This document shows, piece after piece, positions 26,131 through 34,657 of a DNA stretch of 64,000 nucleotides (position 1 is its first letter; each line of letters begins with the position of its first letter). Source of the stretch: an uncultured Oscillospiraceae bacterium (GTDB taxonomy: Bacteria; Bacillota; Clostridia; Oscillospirales; Oscillospiraceae). Position numbers and translations under genes: made by a program. The DNA lies in the NCBI GenBank assembly GCA_910587645.1, contig CAJUNA010000027.1, positions 1-64,000 of the forward strand, read 5' to 3'. The notes beneath the pieces are model-generated. The model was not told where the DNA came from, searched no databases, and saw only the letters and a list, made by a program, of their open reading frames with translations.

Positions 26131-27513
26131 ATGCTCCAATCCCTCCGCCGGGAACCCGGCTTTTACAAAAGGTTATGGTCATTGTCCGCACCCATGATCC
26201 TGCAAAACATCATCACCACCTCACTGGGTTTTGCGGATATATTCATGGTGGGCCTGCTAGGTAATGCGGAGATGGCGGCGGCCACCGCCGCCAATGTCCC
26301 AGTATTCATTATCCAGGTGGTCATATTTGGCTTTCAAAGCGGTATGGCCGTCTTGGTCAGCCAATACTGGGGCCGGGGCGATACTGATAACATCAACCGT
26401 TGTCTTGGCGTAGCCCTCTATGCCGTAACAGGCTTTTCCACCCTTCTGGCGCTGGTCACGTTCTTGTTCCCTGCCCAAGTGCTTCGCCTGATCACCCCCA
26501 ACGAGGAGTTGGTGGAGCTTGCCGTCCGCTACATCCAGATTGTCGGCTTCTCCTACATTTTTAACGGCATCAGCAGCATCTATGCCGGGATCCAGCGCAG
26601 CACAGAATTCCCGGCTTTCGGCATGCTCCTTTTCGGTGTTTCCATGTGCGTGAACACATTTTTGAACTACGTGCTGATCTTTGGCCATTTCGGCGCGCCC
26701 GCCATGGGCATCACTGGCGCGGCGGCAGCAACCCTGGCCAGCCGCGTGGTAGAATTCGTCATAGCTGCCACCTTTGCCCTGCGCAGCAAGCGCCTGTCCC
26801 TCCGCTGGGGATGTGTTTTCCGTCCGGGAAAAGCAATTTTGCGAAGCTTCCTGACCTACTCCACCCCGGTTGTCTGCAACGAAGCCCTGTGGAGCATCGG
26901 CACCTCCATGCTCACTATCATCATGGGCCACATGTCCAACAGCCAGGACATGCTGGCGGCCTATGCCCTGATCGGCAATATAGACAAGCTCTCCACCGTG
27001 GTCTGCTTCGGCCTTGCCGGTTCCGCCGCCGTAATTGTAGGCAAAGAAATTGGGCAGGGCAGGGACAAGCAGCGGATCTATTCGGTAAGCTGGACCCTTC
27101 TCCTCGCCTCGATGCTGGTAGGCGGCGCAGTCATGGCGATCCTGCTGGTATTGCTGCCCACTTTTTTCCAGCCGGTCCTGTTCCCTCTGTTCAAGCTGAC
27201 CCCCGGCGCAGCAGAGGTAGCGGCCTATTTAGCTGTTGTCTACGCGGTGTTCATGCCTATGCGTGCCTTTGACATCACCAACATCACCGGCGTCCTCCGC
27301 GCCGGCGGCGATGCCAAGATGGCGTCCCTCATAGACATCGGCCCGCTATGGCTGGCAGCCATCCCCCTGATGGCCCTTACAGCCCTGGTATTCCAAGCCC
27401 CGACATGGGCGGTGTGCATTGCCATGCAGGCGGAAAACCTGTTGAAATGCCCCATCGGCCTGATCCGCTTCCGGAGCCGGAAATGGATCAACGATGTCAC
27501 AAAGGCCACGTGA
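26131..27513 (+). CDS. MATE-family efflux transporter (second copy)
   Basis: A 460-residue twelve-segment transporter, paralogous to the MATE at 6430 but clearly distinct. It starts MLQSLRREPGFYKRLWSL, with the conserved first-half motif LGFADIFMVGLLGNAEMAAA and second-half VLRAGGDAKMASLIDIG. The start at ATG 26131 is chosen for GAGAGGA 8 bases upstream; an in-frame extension to 25798 is antisense-free noise overlapping the desulfurase. Likely exports organic cations by Na+/H+ exchange. The rlmA gene follows after 32 bases. Confidence 0.9.
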   Translation: MLQSLRREPGFYKRLWSLSAPMILQNIITTSLGFADIFMVGLLGNAEMAAATAANVPVFIIQVVIFGFQSGMAVLVSQYWGRGDTDNINRCLGVALYAVTGFSTLLALVTFLFPAQVLRLITPNEELVELAVRYIQIVGFSYIFNGISSIYAGIQRSTEFPAFGMLLFGVSMCVNTFLNYVLIFGHFGAPAMGITGAAAATLASRVVEFVIAATFALRSKRLSLRWGCVFRPGKAILRSFLTYSTPVVCNEALWSIGTSMLTIIMGHMSNSQDMLAAYALIGNIDKLSTVVCFGLAGSAAVIVGKEIGQGRDKQRIYSVSWTLLLASMLVGGAVMAILLVLLPTFFQPVLFPLFKLTPGAAEVAAYLAVVYAVFMPMRAFDITNITGVLRAGGDAKMASLIDIGPLWLAAIPLMALTALVFQAPTWAVCIAMQAENLLKCPIGLIRFRSRKWINDVTKAT

Positions 27514-27545
27514 CCTCCCTAATTCTGTGAAAGCGCAGGTGACCC

Positions 27546-28379
27546 ATGGATTATACGCCATCTTTCTTCCGCTGCCCCCTCTGCGCAGCCCCGCTGGAGG
27601 ATGCGCCAACCGTCCTCCGCTGTCCCAGCGGCCATGCCTTCGACAAAGCCAGGGAGGGCTATACCAACCTGCTCCCCGCTAACCAGAAGCACTCCAAAGC
27701 CCCTGGCGATGACAAGGGCATGTCCGCCGCCCGCCGGGCATTTTTGGACAAGGGCTGGTACAAGCCCCTCCGGGACGCGCTATGCCGTCTGGCGGTAGAT
27801 TTGGCCGGCCCCTCCCCCACAGTGCTGGACGCGGGCTGTGGTGAGGGTTACTACACCGCTGGTGTCCACGAATCCCTTCTGGCGGCAGGTAAATCCCCCC
27901 GGACAGCAGGGATCGACATTTCTAAATTCTCCATCCAAAAGGCCGCCAAGCGTTACCCCGGCATCGCCTTCGCGGTGGCGTCCGCCTACCGCATGCCCAT
28001 CGCGGACCAGTGCGCCGGCCTTCTGCTGAACGTATTTTCCCCCCTGGCTTTGGAGGAATTCCGCCGCGTATTGAAACCCGGGGGCATATACCTCTACGTA
28101 GTCCCTGCCGCCAACCACCTGTGGGAGCTGAAAGAGGTTCTATACAGCCACCCTTACCCCAACGAGGAAAAGGAAACTCCTTACGAAGGCTTCACCTATC
28201 GGGAGATCATTCCCATCGCCTACCGGATCCACCTCCCCAGCCAGCCAGACATCCATGCCCTGTTCCAAATGACACCTTACTACTGGAAAACCGGCAGGGA
28301 GGACGCGGCCCGTCTCGCATCGCTGCCGGAGCTGGACTGCCAGATTGGCTTCCGCGTCCATGTATTCCGCCGGGTGTAA
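27546..28379 (+). CDS. rlmA: 23S rRNA (guanine-N1) methyltransferase, RlmA family
   Basis: A 277-residue enzyme. The N-terminal zinc ribbon (FRCPLC, then LRCPSGHAFD) is diagnostic for RlmA/TlrB. The conserved segment GYTNLLPANQKHSK and the SAM motif VLDAGCGEGYYTAG follow. Members methylate G745 or G748 in helix 35 of 23S rRNA; the second type influences macrolide sensitivity. The sequence alone does not say which guanine. Probably co-transcribed with the MATE gene. Confidence 0.92.
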   Translation: MDYTPSFFRCPLCAAPLEDAPTVLRCPSGHAFDKAREGYTNLLPANQKHSKAPGDDKGMSAARRAFLDKGWYKPLRDALCRLAVDLAGPSPTVLDAGCGEGYYTAGVHESLLAAGKSPRTAGIDISKFSIQKAAKRYPGIAFAVASAYRMPIADQCAGLLLNVFSPLALEEFRRVLKPGGIYLYVVPAANHLWELKEVLYSHPYPNEEKETPYEGFTYREIIPIAYRIHLPSQPDIHALFQMTPYYWKTGREDAARLASLPELDCQIGFRVHVFRRV

Positions 28380-28390
28380 CGTCATTCTGT

Positions 28391-28404
28391 ATATTCATGA
28401 ATAT
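28391..28404. promoter_or_regulatory. Palindrome ATATTCATGAATAT
   Basis: A perfect 14-base palindrome 12 bases after the rlmA stop and about 120 bases before the transporter promoter. It loosely resembles ArgR/AhrC half-sites, but could be chance in an AT-rich stretch. Confidence 0.25.
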
Positions 28405-28522
28405 GTGAAATAATTATCCGTCAAATCGTGCAAAAGAGTAGTTTTGTTTTTAGCTTTCTTTGTCGGTTTGGCGGATTTTTCCTGTTTTTACTCAATATTT
28501 ATACATTTCCATTGAAAATCTA

Positions 28523-28551
28523 TTGACATTTCCCGGAAATCGGTGTATGCT
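28523..28551 (+). promoter_or_regulatory. Sigma-A-type promoter of the amino-acid ABC transporter
   Basis: TTGACA, 17-base spacer, TATGCT, 73 bases before the binding-protein ATG. Confidence 0.7.
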
Positions 28552-28624
28552 TCCTGTCACCCGGTAAGCTCCGGCAAAATGAGATTAGATGAATATTTTA
28601 TATTGGAAAAAGGAGCATATTGTC

Positions 28625-29428
28625 ATGAAAAAGTTAGTCACATTACTGTTGGCCATGGTTATGGTTCTCAGTCTCGCCGCCTGTGGCGGAGGAAAAGCCC
28701 AGCTAAAAATCCTGGACACCGAATACACCCTGGAGGACTACGCCATTGCCGTAGCCAAGGAGGACACCGCCCTGCTAGACGAGATCAACGCCGCCCTTGC
28801 GGCTATCACCGCCGATGGCACCACCCAGAAGATCATCGACAAGTACATCTCCGGCAAGGATCATGACCTGACCTTCCAAGCTAATGCTGAAGGCAAACCG
28901 GAACTGGTCATGGCCACCAACGCCTTCTTCCCTCCCTACGAGTACTATGAGAACGATCAGATCGTAGGTATTGACGCAGAAATGGCCGCGGCTATTGCCG
29001 ACCAGATGGGCCGCAAGCTCACCATTGTGGACACCGAGTTTGGCTCCATCATCGCCGGTATTCAGACCGGTAAGTACGACATGGGCATGGCTGGCATGAC
29101 CGTCACCGAGGAGCGCCTGGAGTCTGTCAACTTCTCTGACAGCTACGCCACCGGCGTGCAGGTTGTTATCGTCAAAGAGGACTCCGCTATCCAAACCGTA
29201 GATGATCTTCTGGATTCCTCCGCCAGCTATAAGGCGGGTGTCCAGCAGGACACTACCGGCGACATCTACCTTTCCGATACCTATGAAAACGGCGGCATCG
29301 GCGAAGACCGTGTGCTCCGCTATAAGACCGGCAATGAGGCCGTCCAGGCCTTGCTTACCGGCAAGGTGGACTGCGTGGTCATTGACCAGGAGCCGGCCAA
29401 GGCCTACGTGGCGCAGAACAATAAATAA
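28625..29428 (+). CDS. Amino-acid ABC transporter substrate-binding lipoprotein, apparently circularly permuted
   Basis: A 267-residue lipoprotein of the family-3 (polar amino acid) binding proteins. The signal peptide ends in lipobox LAAC (Cys20). Residues 27-75 (LKILDTEYTLEDYAIAVAK ... TTQKIIDKYI) are the segment normally found at the very C-terminus of this family. The normal N-terminal start (KPELVMATNAFFPPYEYYE) appears only at residue 91, and the protein stops after VIDQEPAKAYVAQNNK, exactly where LKILDTEY should follow. So the parts are complete but in permuted order, joined by a linker at 76-90. The start is fixed by AAAGGAG and the signal peptide. Confidence 0.85.
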   Translation: MKKLVTLLLAMVMVLSLAACGGGKAQLKILDTEYTLEDYAIAVAKEDTALLDEINAALAAITADGTTQKIIDKYISGKDHDLTFQANAEGKPELVMATNAFFPPYEYYENDQIVGIDAEMAAAIADQMGRKLTIVDTEFGSIIAGIQTGKYDMGMAGMTVTEERLESVNFSDSYATGVQVVIVKEDSAIQTVDDLLDSSASYKAGVQQDTTGDIYLSDTYENGGIGEDRVLRYKTGNEAVQALLTGKVDCVVIDQEPAKAYVAQNNK

Positions 29429-30173
29429 GAACCTGTATTCACAGTCTCAAACACCGTTTGGGCGGGTCTTTTCCCGCCGTTCCGCGTTAAATTTTTTCTC
29501 CCTTTTCAGAATTGTGTACACGTTGAAAATAGCCGATAAAATATTGTAAGGAGCCAATGATTATTTTATAATTCAGCTAAGCTAGAATTTATGAAAGGTG
29601 AAAAGCATGAAAAATACGGATATTCTTGTTAATCTGATTATGGAAGAGATAGAAAATAAGACGGTGCTCGAAGTGGCTTGCGGAGCGGCGGATTTTTCTG
29701 TTTCTGCATCGGCCTATTCTGATTGCGTTTATTGCATTGATCTTGATGCCAGAAGACTAAACGGCAAGACTGCTGCAAATATACATTTTCAAATCATGGA
29801 TGCGTCCAAAATGGTTTATGCAGATAATACATTTGATACCGTTATTTTATACAATGCTTTTTCTCATATTCAGACTCAATGGATTGAGATTGAACAGGAA
29901 TGCAAACGGGTTTTAAAAGCAGATGGGGTTATTTATATCGTGGGGACATGGAAATTGGATGTGCATAATATAATGGATGTTTTTGGTGATAAGGCAAGAT
30001 GGCGGAATCAATTTCTGATTGTTGAAATAAGAAAATAAAGAGTACTGTTTGGGTACGCTTTCCCGAAAAGGGATAATTTTTTTGCAATACATCCAGTATT
30101 CCTGCGAAAATTTGCCTTGAGCAACGGGAAAATCCCTCGCCCATACAGCATTTTCGACTATGAATACAGGTTC
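29429..30173. mobile_element. 745-bp AT-rich element with terminal inverted repeats and a methyltransferase cargo
   Basis: The ends read GAACCTGTATTCACAGTC... and, on the other strand, GAACCTGTATTCATAGTC...; similarity continues at lower identity for about 70 bases inward on each side (e.g. TGGGCG, TTTTCCCG). Each end is flanked by TAA (29426-29428 and 30174-30176), a possible 3-bp target duplication; the left copy is the stop codon of the binding-protein gene. The interior is clearly AT-richer than its neighbours. It holds no transposase, so it would be moved in trans. Confidence 0.7.
29607..30038 (+). CDS. Small class I SAM-dependent methyltransferase (cargo gene)
   Basis: A 143-residue Rossmann methyltransferase: motif I TVLEVACGAADFSVS, acidic motif CVYCIDLDARRL, motif with NTFDTVILYNAFSHI, then CKRVLKADGVIYIVGTW. 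It is short but covers the core fold. Codon use is AT-rich, unlike every neighbour, which indicates recent transfer. The start at ATG 29607 has AAAGGTGAA upstream. It sits within an element with inverted-repeat ends, between a binding protein and its permease. Substrate unknown. Confidence 0.75.
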   Translation: MKNTDILVNLIMEEIENKTVLEVACGAADFSVSASAYSDCVYCIDLDARRLNGKTAANIHFQIMDASKMVYADNTFDTVILYNAFSHIQTQWIEIEQECKRVLKADGVIYIVGTWKLDVHNIMDVFGDKARWRNQFLIVEIRK

Positions 30174-30190
30174 TAAGAAAATCCAACCAG

Positions 30191-30218
30191 CCGGGGGCGG
30201 GCCGCCGCCCCCGGTTTT
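30191..30218 (+). terminator. Intra-operon terminator
   Basis: A 10-bp GC stem (CCGGGGGCGG/CCGCCCCCGG), loop GCCG, then TTTT. Before the insertion it would have stood about 17 bases after the binding-protein stop, the usual arrangement that raises binding protein over permease. Confidence 0.7.
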
Positions 30219-30254
30219 GACTACAGAAAACCACGAAAGGGGGAGCACAGCTCC

Positions 30255-30992
30255 ATGACAGCATTACAGCTCTGGTGGCTGGACATCCAGGACACCTTCT
30301 ACCGCTGCTTTATTGAGGATAACCGCTGGCGCTACTTGGTCAAAGGCTTAGGCAATACCCTGCTCATTACCTTTTTCGCGCTGCTGCTGGGTGTGGTTTT
30401 AGGCGTGGTGGTAGCTATTATCCGCACCAGCTACGATAAAAACCGCAGCGATATGCAGCCCGGGATCGGACGGGGGCTGCTGGGCTTGGGTAACGCCCTG
30501 TGCCAGATATACCTGACGGTCATCCGTGGTACGCCTGTGGTGGTGCAGCTCCTTCTGGGCGTATTCGTCATCCTGGTGTCCCTGGGTAATGATGTGACCA
30601 TCGCCTGCATCGTATTCGGCATCAACTCTGGTGCCTATGTGGCAGAGATCATCCGTTCCGGTATCATGTCCATTGACAACGGCCAGTTCGAAGCCGGCCG
30701 TTCCCTGGGCTTCAACTACATCCAGACTATGTGGTACATCATTATCCCCCAAGCATTTAAGAACGTCCTGCCCGCCTTGGCCAATGAGTTCATCGTCCTG
30801 CTGAAGGAGACTTCGGTGGTAGGTTACGCCGGCGTCATCGACCTGACCAAGGGCGGCGAGATCATCCGGGGCCGCACCTTCGAGGCTTTCCTGCCTCTGC
30901 TGGCGGTAGCGGCAATCTATCTGGCCATGGTTGTATTTTTCACCTGGCTGGTAGGCAAGCTGGAAAGGAGGCTGAGAAGCAGTGAACGCTAA
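30255..30992 (+). CDS. Amino-acid ABC transporter permease
   Basis: A 245-residue HisM/GlnP-type permease. An N-terminal cytosolic stretch precedes about five membrane segments. The signature TVIRGTPVVVQLLLG near residue 90 and the EAA loop IIRSGIMSIDNGQFEAGRSLGFN identify the polar amino acid subfamily. It works with the binding protein at 28625 and the ATPase at 30982. GAAAGGGGGA precedes the ATG. The inserted element upstream could reduce its transcription. Confidence 0.93.
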   Translation: MTALQLWWLDIQDTFYRCFIEDNRWRYLVKGLGNTLLITFFALLLGVVLGVVVAIIRTSYDKNRSDMQPGIGRGLLGLGNALCQIYLTVIRGTPVVVQLLLGVFVILVSLGNDVTIACIVFGINSGAYVAEIIRSGIMSIDNGQFEAGRSLGFNYIQTMWYIIIPQAFKNVLPALANEFIVLLKETSVVGYAGVIDLTKGGEIIRGRTFEAFLPLLAVAAIYLAMVVFFTWLVGKLERRLRSSER

Positions 30993-31728
30993 CGACATTC
31001 TCATTGAGGTCAAGGGCTTACAAAAGCACTTCGGCAGCGGCTCCATCCACGCCTTAGACGGCGTATCCGCCGGCATCCGGCGGGGGGAGGTCGTAGTGGT
31101 GATTGGCCCCTCCGGCTCCGGGAAATCCACCTTCCTGCGCTGCTTGAACCTGCTGGAGCGCCCTACCGGCGGCTCGGTGGTTTTTGACGGCACTGACATC
31201 ACGGATCCTAAGGTAAACATCGACCTCCACCGCCAAAAAATGGGCATGGTATTCCAGCACTTTAACCTGTTCCCCCACATGACCATACTGGAGAACATGA
31301 CCCTGGCCCCCATCAAACTGCTCAAAAAGGATAAGGCGGAAGCAGAAGCAAAAGCCATGGCCCTCCTTGACCGTGTCGGCCTGCGGGACCGTGCCGCCGC
31401 CTATCCCAGCCAGCTCTCCGGCGGACAGAAGCAGCGCATCGCTATCGTCCGCGCCCTGTGCATGGAGCCGGAAGTCATGCTTTTCGATGAGCCCACCTCC
31501 GCCCTGGATCCGGAGATGGTGGGGGAGGTGCTGGAGGTCATGAAGGACTTGGCCCATGAGGGCATGACCATGGTGGTTGTGACCCATGAAATGGGCTTCG
31601 CCCGGGAAGTCGGCAGCCGGGTGATTTTCATGGACGGCGGCGTAATTGTTGAGGAAAACACTCCTGGCGAGCTGTTCACCCATCCCAAAAGCGAACGCCT
31701 GCAATCCTTCCTGGCAAAAGTACTGTAG
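30982..31728 (+). CDS. Amino-acid ABC transporter ATP-binding protein
   Basis: A 248-residue ATPase of the GlnQ/HisP type. Walker A is GPSGSGKST, signature LSGGQKQRIAIVRAL, Walker B VMLFDEPTSALDPE, switch His in VVVTHEMGFA. The start is GTG at 30982 inside the permease end (11-base overlap), with AAAGGAGG upstream. It powers uptake together with the preceding genes and ends at a strong terminator. Confidence 0.95.
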   Translation: MNANDILIEVKGLQKHFGSGSIHALDGVSAGIRRGEVVVVIGPSGSGKSTFLRCLNLLERPTGGSVVFDGTDITDPKVNIDLHRQKMGMVFQHFNLFPHMTILENMTLAPIKLLKKDKAEAEAKAMALLDRVGLRDRAAAYPSQLSGGQKQRIAIVRALCMEPEVMLFDEPTSALDPEMVGEVLEVMKDLAHEGMTMVVVTHEMGFAREVGSRVIFMDGGVIVEENTPGELFTHPKSERLQSFLAKVL

Positions 31729-31747
31729 CCAGGGCGTCATAACCACA

Positions 31748-31794
31748 AAAAATCTGCGTAAACGCGGGACAATCCCGCCTTTACGCAGATTTTT
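31748..31794. terminator. Bidirectional terminator
   Basis: A 15-bp stem AAAAATCTGCGTAAA/TTTACGCAGATTTTT with a further inner stem CGGGA/TCCCG. The reverse gene's stop codon begins at its right edge. Confidence 0.85.
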
Positions 31795-32663
31795 CATATT
31801 CCCCTCAAATCAAATTCCGGCGTATATTCCCTGGCAGCGGAGGAGGGATCCTGGCAAAATCCGTCCACGATTCCCACATTCCGCATATACGCCAACGCAG
31901 CCCGGTACTCCCCCCCGGTAACCCGGCGGGCCAGCAGCCCCTCCGCCCCCGGCTGGGGCGTATACTGGCTCATAAGGGAAAAGAGCACCTGCCCCGGCCG
32001 GAAGTTCTCCGCCACCCAGTCCATGACGGCCTTCGCGTTGTTCAACCCGCCTGGGAGCAGCAGATGCCGGATCACCACCCCCCGCTGGAGCAGGCCATCC
32101 TCGAATACATAGTCCCCGGACTGCCGGTGCATCTCCCGTATAGCGGCCGCGGCGGTCTCGAAATAGTCCCCCGCGCCGCTGTACCGCCTTGCCAGTTCAT
32201 TATCCGCATATTTCAAATCCGGAAGCCATACCTGTACCTTCCCCTCCAGCATCCGCAGGGTCTCCACCCGTTCATATCCGCCGGTGTTCCAGACCACTGG
32301 CACAGAAAGCGGTTCCCGCAACGCGTCTAAAATAGCGGGGACAAAGGGCGTAGGGCTGACCAGATTGATATTATGAGCCCCCTGCTCCACCAGCTCCGCA
32401 AAAATCTCCCGCAGCCGCGCCGCTGGAACCGCCTTTCCGAACCGTTCCCGGCTGATCCTCCCATTCTGGCAGAACACGCAGCCCAGTACACATCCGGAAA
32501 AGAACACCGCCCCGCTGCCCCGTGTGCCGCTGATACATGGTTCCTCCCATTGGTGGAGCATCGCCCTGGCCACCACCGGCACCTCGGGCATCCGGCAGAA
32601 GCCTTTGCCCTCCGACTCCGTGCGCAGTGCGCCGCAGCGCCGGGGGCATAGCGTACAGATCAT
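31794..32663 (-). CDS. Radical SAM protein, PflX/COG1313 type
   Basis: A 289-residue protein resembling pyruvate formate-lyase activating enzymes. It begins with a Cys-rich stretch (CTLCPRRCGA), has the radical SAM motif SGCVLGCVFCQNG (CxxxCxxC), then NINLVSPTPFVPAI and LLLPGGLNNAK. Members of this group have no firmly known substrate. The ATG overlaps the mutY stop by 4 bases, so the two are co-translated. Confidence 0.85.
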   Translation of the reverse strand: MICTLCPRRCGALRTESEGKGFCRMPEVPVVARAMLHQWEEPCISGTRGSGAVFFSGCVLGCVFCQNGRISRERFGKAVPAARLREIFAELVEQGAHNINLVSPTPFVPAILDALREPLSVPVVWNTGGYERVETLRMLEGKVQVWLPDLKYADNELARRYSGAGDYFETAAAAIREMHRQSGDYVFEDGLLQRGVVIRHLLLPGGLNNAKAVMDWVAENFRPGQVLFSLMSQYTPQPGAEGLLARRVTGGEYRAALAYMRNVGIVDGFCQDPSSAAREYTPEFDLRGI

Positions 32664-33718
32664 ACATCCTCCTTCAAGGCCCTCCGGGCCTCATCCAGAA
32701 ATTTTCTGAAAGCCGATGGCACCGCCAGTGTCTCCAGTTCCCGGCCATCCACCCAGGCAAAGCCCTCCCCATCGCCTGCCGCCGTCAACACGTAGCCTGT
32801 CATATGCCACTCCACATGGGTAAAGATATGCCTGGCCGCCAGTTTTTTTCTCCACTCCCGGGCCGTCAGCCCCCAAGCCGCCAACGGCTCCGCTGCCGTC
32901 CCGTCTGTCCACGTCCCCGGAACGTGGGGGAACTCCCACAGCCCGGCCAGCAGCCCCTTGTCCTCCCGCCTCCGGAGAGCGGCGCGGCCCTCCCGGAGCA
33001 GCAGATAGACCGTCATTTCCTCCACCCGCCGGGGCGCTTTTTTCTTCCGGACGGGCAAGACGTCCTGCAATCCCAGGCGGTTCGCTTCGCACAGCCTCGC
33101 CAGCGGGCATTCCCCGCATAAAGGCGCGCCATTAGGCAGGCAGACCGTGGCCCCCAGATCCATCCACGCCTGGTTCCACTCCCCGGGCCTGTCCTCCGGC
33201 ACCGCCGCTGCCACCAGCGCCCTGAACCGGCGGCGCACCCCCGCATCCAGGATATCGCCATCAATCCCCGTTACCCTTGCGGCCACCCGCAGCACGTTGC
33301 CGTCCACCGCTGGAACAGCCTGCCCAAAAGCAATAGACGCCACGGCCCCGGCGGTGTAGTCTCCCACACCCGGCAGCAGGAGCAGATCCTCATACCGCTC
33401 CGGAAACCGTCCGCCAAACCGCTCCATTACCATTTCCGCAGCCCTCCGCAGATTCCGGGCACGGCTGTAGTAGCCCAGCCCCTGCCAGAGCTTCATAAGC
33501 TTCTCCTCGTCCGCCGCCGCCAGCGCCGCCACGTCCGGAAGCTCTTCCATCCACCGCTGGTAGTAGGGGATCACCGCCGCCACCCTGGTCTGCTGGAGCA
33601 TGATCTCAGAAACCAGCACCCGGTAAGGATCCCTGCCCCCCCGCCAAGGGAGGGTTCGCTTATTCTCACCATACCAATCCAGCAGCGGCCAGGTAATCGC
33701 CGCCAAGTCCTCCCTCAT
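32660..33718 (-). CDS. mutY: A/G-specific adenine glycosylase
   Basis: A 352-residue DNA repair enzyme that removes adenine opposite 8-oxoguanine. The N-terminal region has LPWRGGRDPYRVLVSEIMLQ with the catalytic Glu, the HhH motif LLPGVGDYTAGAVASIAFG with the catalytic Asp in PAVDGNV, and the iron-sulfur cluster Cys residues (PLCGECPLARLC). The C-terminal third is the NUDIX-like 8-oxoG recognition domain. Length is normal. Confidence 0.94.
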   Translation of the reverse strand: MREDLAAITWPLLDWYGENKRTLPWRGGRDPYRVLVSEIMLQQTRVAAVIPYYQRWMEELPDVAALAAADEEKLMKLWQGLGYYSRARNLRRAAEMVMERFGGRFPERYEDLLLLPGVGDYTAGAVASIAFGQAVPAVDGNVLRVAARVTGIDGDILDAGVRRRFRALVAAAVPEDRPGEWNQAWMDLGATVCLPNGAPLCGECPLARLCEANRLGLQDVLPVRKKKAPRRVEEMTVYLLLREGRAALRRREDKGLLAGLWEFPHVPGTWTDGTAAEPLAAWGLTAREWRKKLAARHIFTHVEWHMTGYVLTAAGDGEGFAWVDGRELETLAVPSAFRKFLDEARRALKEDV

Positions 33719-33727
33719 CCCATCCTC

Positions 33728-34585
33728 CTATCCAAACCGGGTAGCGAAGCCGCACCGGCGGCAAAGCTCCTCTGGGGGCTTTCCCTGAGAAAATCCCTGA
33801 TACAGGGCCTTCGCACGTCCACTGTTTAAAATCTCCGAAAGGGGCTGCTCCCACAAATTACCCAGGGGCACATCCCCTTCATGATCCAGGCAGCATGGAA
33901 CCACTGTCCCATCGCAGAGCACGGCAATTTGTTCCCGCAGCCCCAGGCAAAACCGGACACCCCGTTCCGGCCCCTCCAAATCCGGCCAGTCAAATTTCTC
34001 CGCCCGCTCCAGATAAAGCCGCTCCCCCAGCTTCCAACTTCCCTGTCTCGGCTGGGGCAGGTCCAGCGGCCACACCCCCAGCCTTCCGGCGAGAAATCCC
34101 AAAATCTCATCATTTCTCTCCTCCGCCCCGCCGATATTCCACAGCCGGAGAGCACAGATGATCCCTTTTTCCACCGCCTGGAGCGCGAACCCCCACACGC
34201 TGTCAAGATACCCTGACAGTGCCCGGAAGCTGTTCCCCTCGGCACAGTGGAGGGAGACGCTGACCTTATGAACCCCTGGCCTCTCTAGCAAGACGGAGCC
34301 TTTCTCCCCCAGCAGGGTTCCATTGGTTGTCACGCACACCCGGAACCCCCGCCCTGCCGCAATATCCAGCAGCTCCGGAAGCTGCGGGTGGAGCAGCGGC
34401 TCACCCATCACATGCAGGTAAAGGTACCGCACATACCCTTGAAGCCGGGCCGCCGCAATCTGAAACGCATCCGGCTTCATAAAACGCATCTCCCGCCGCG
34501 TCCCTGGGCAGAAGGCACACTGTAAATTGCAAACATTGGTAATTTCCACATAAGCCCGCTTCAGCATAGCCCTCTCCCGTCTCAT
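33728..34585 (-). CDS. Radical SAM protein with SPASM-type C-terminus
   Basis: A 285-residue protein with radical SAM motif ITNVCNLQCAFCPGT (CxxxCxxC), HVMGEPLLHPQL (SAM-binding MGEP), and a Cys-rich C-terminal segment (CDGTVVPCCLDHEGD, then CRRCGF) typical of SPASM/twitch auxiliary clusters. Such proteins modify peptides or small molecules; no target is visible nearby. It ends 10 bases before mutY. The start at 34585 has GAGGGA 6 bases upstream; a second ATG at 34567 is possible. Confidence 0.8.
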   Translation of the reverse strand: MRRERAMLKRAYVEITNVCNLQCAFCPGTRREMRFMKPDAFQIAAARLQGYVRYLYLHVMGEPLLHPQLPELLDIAAGRGFRVCVTTNGTLLGEKGSVLLERPGVHKVSVSLHCAEGNSFRALSGYLDSVWGFALQAVEKGIICALRLWNIGGAEERNDEILGFLAGRLGVWPLDLPQPRQGSWKLGERLYLERAEKFDWPDLEGPERGVRFCLGLREQIAVLCDGTVVPCCLDHEGDVPLGNLWEQPLSEILNSGRAKALYQGFSQGKPPEELCRRCGFATRFG

Positions 34586-34657
34586 GCGTTTCCCTCAATA
34601 TACCACACCCACTTCGGAAAAGAAAGCTTTTTTCACCCCTGCCGGATCCCAGCCACG

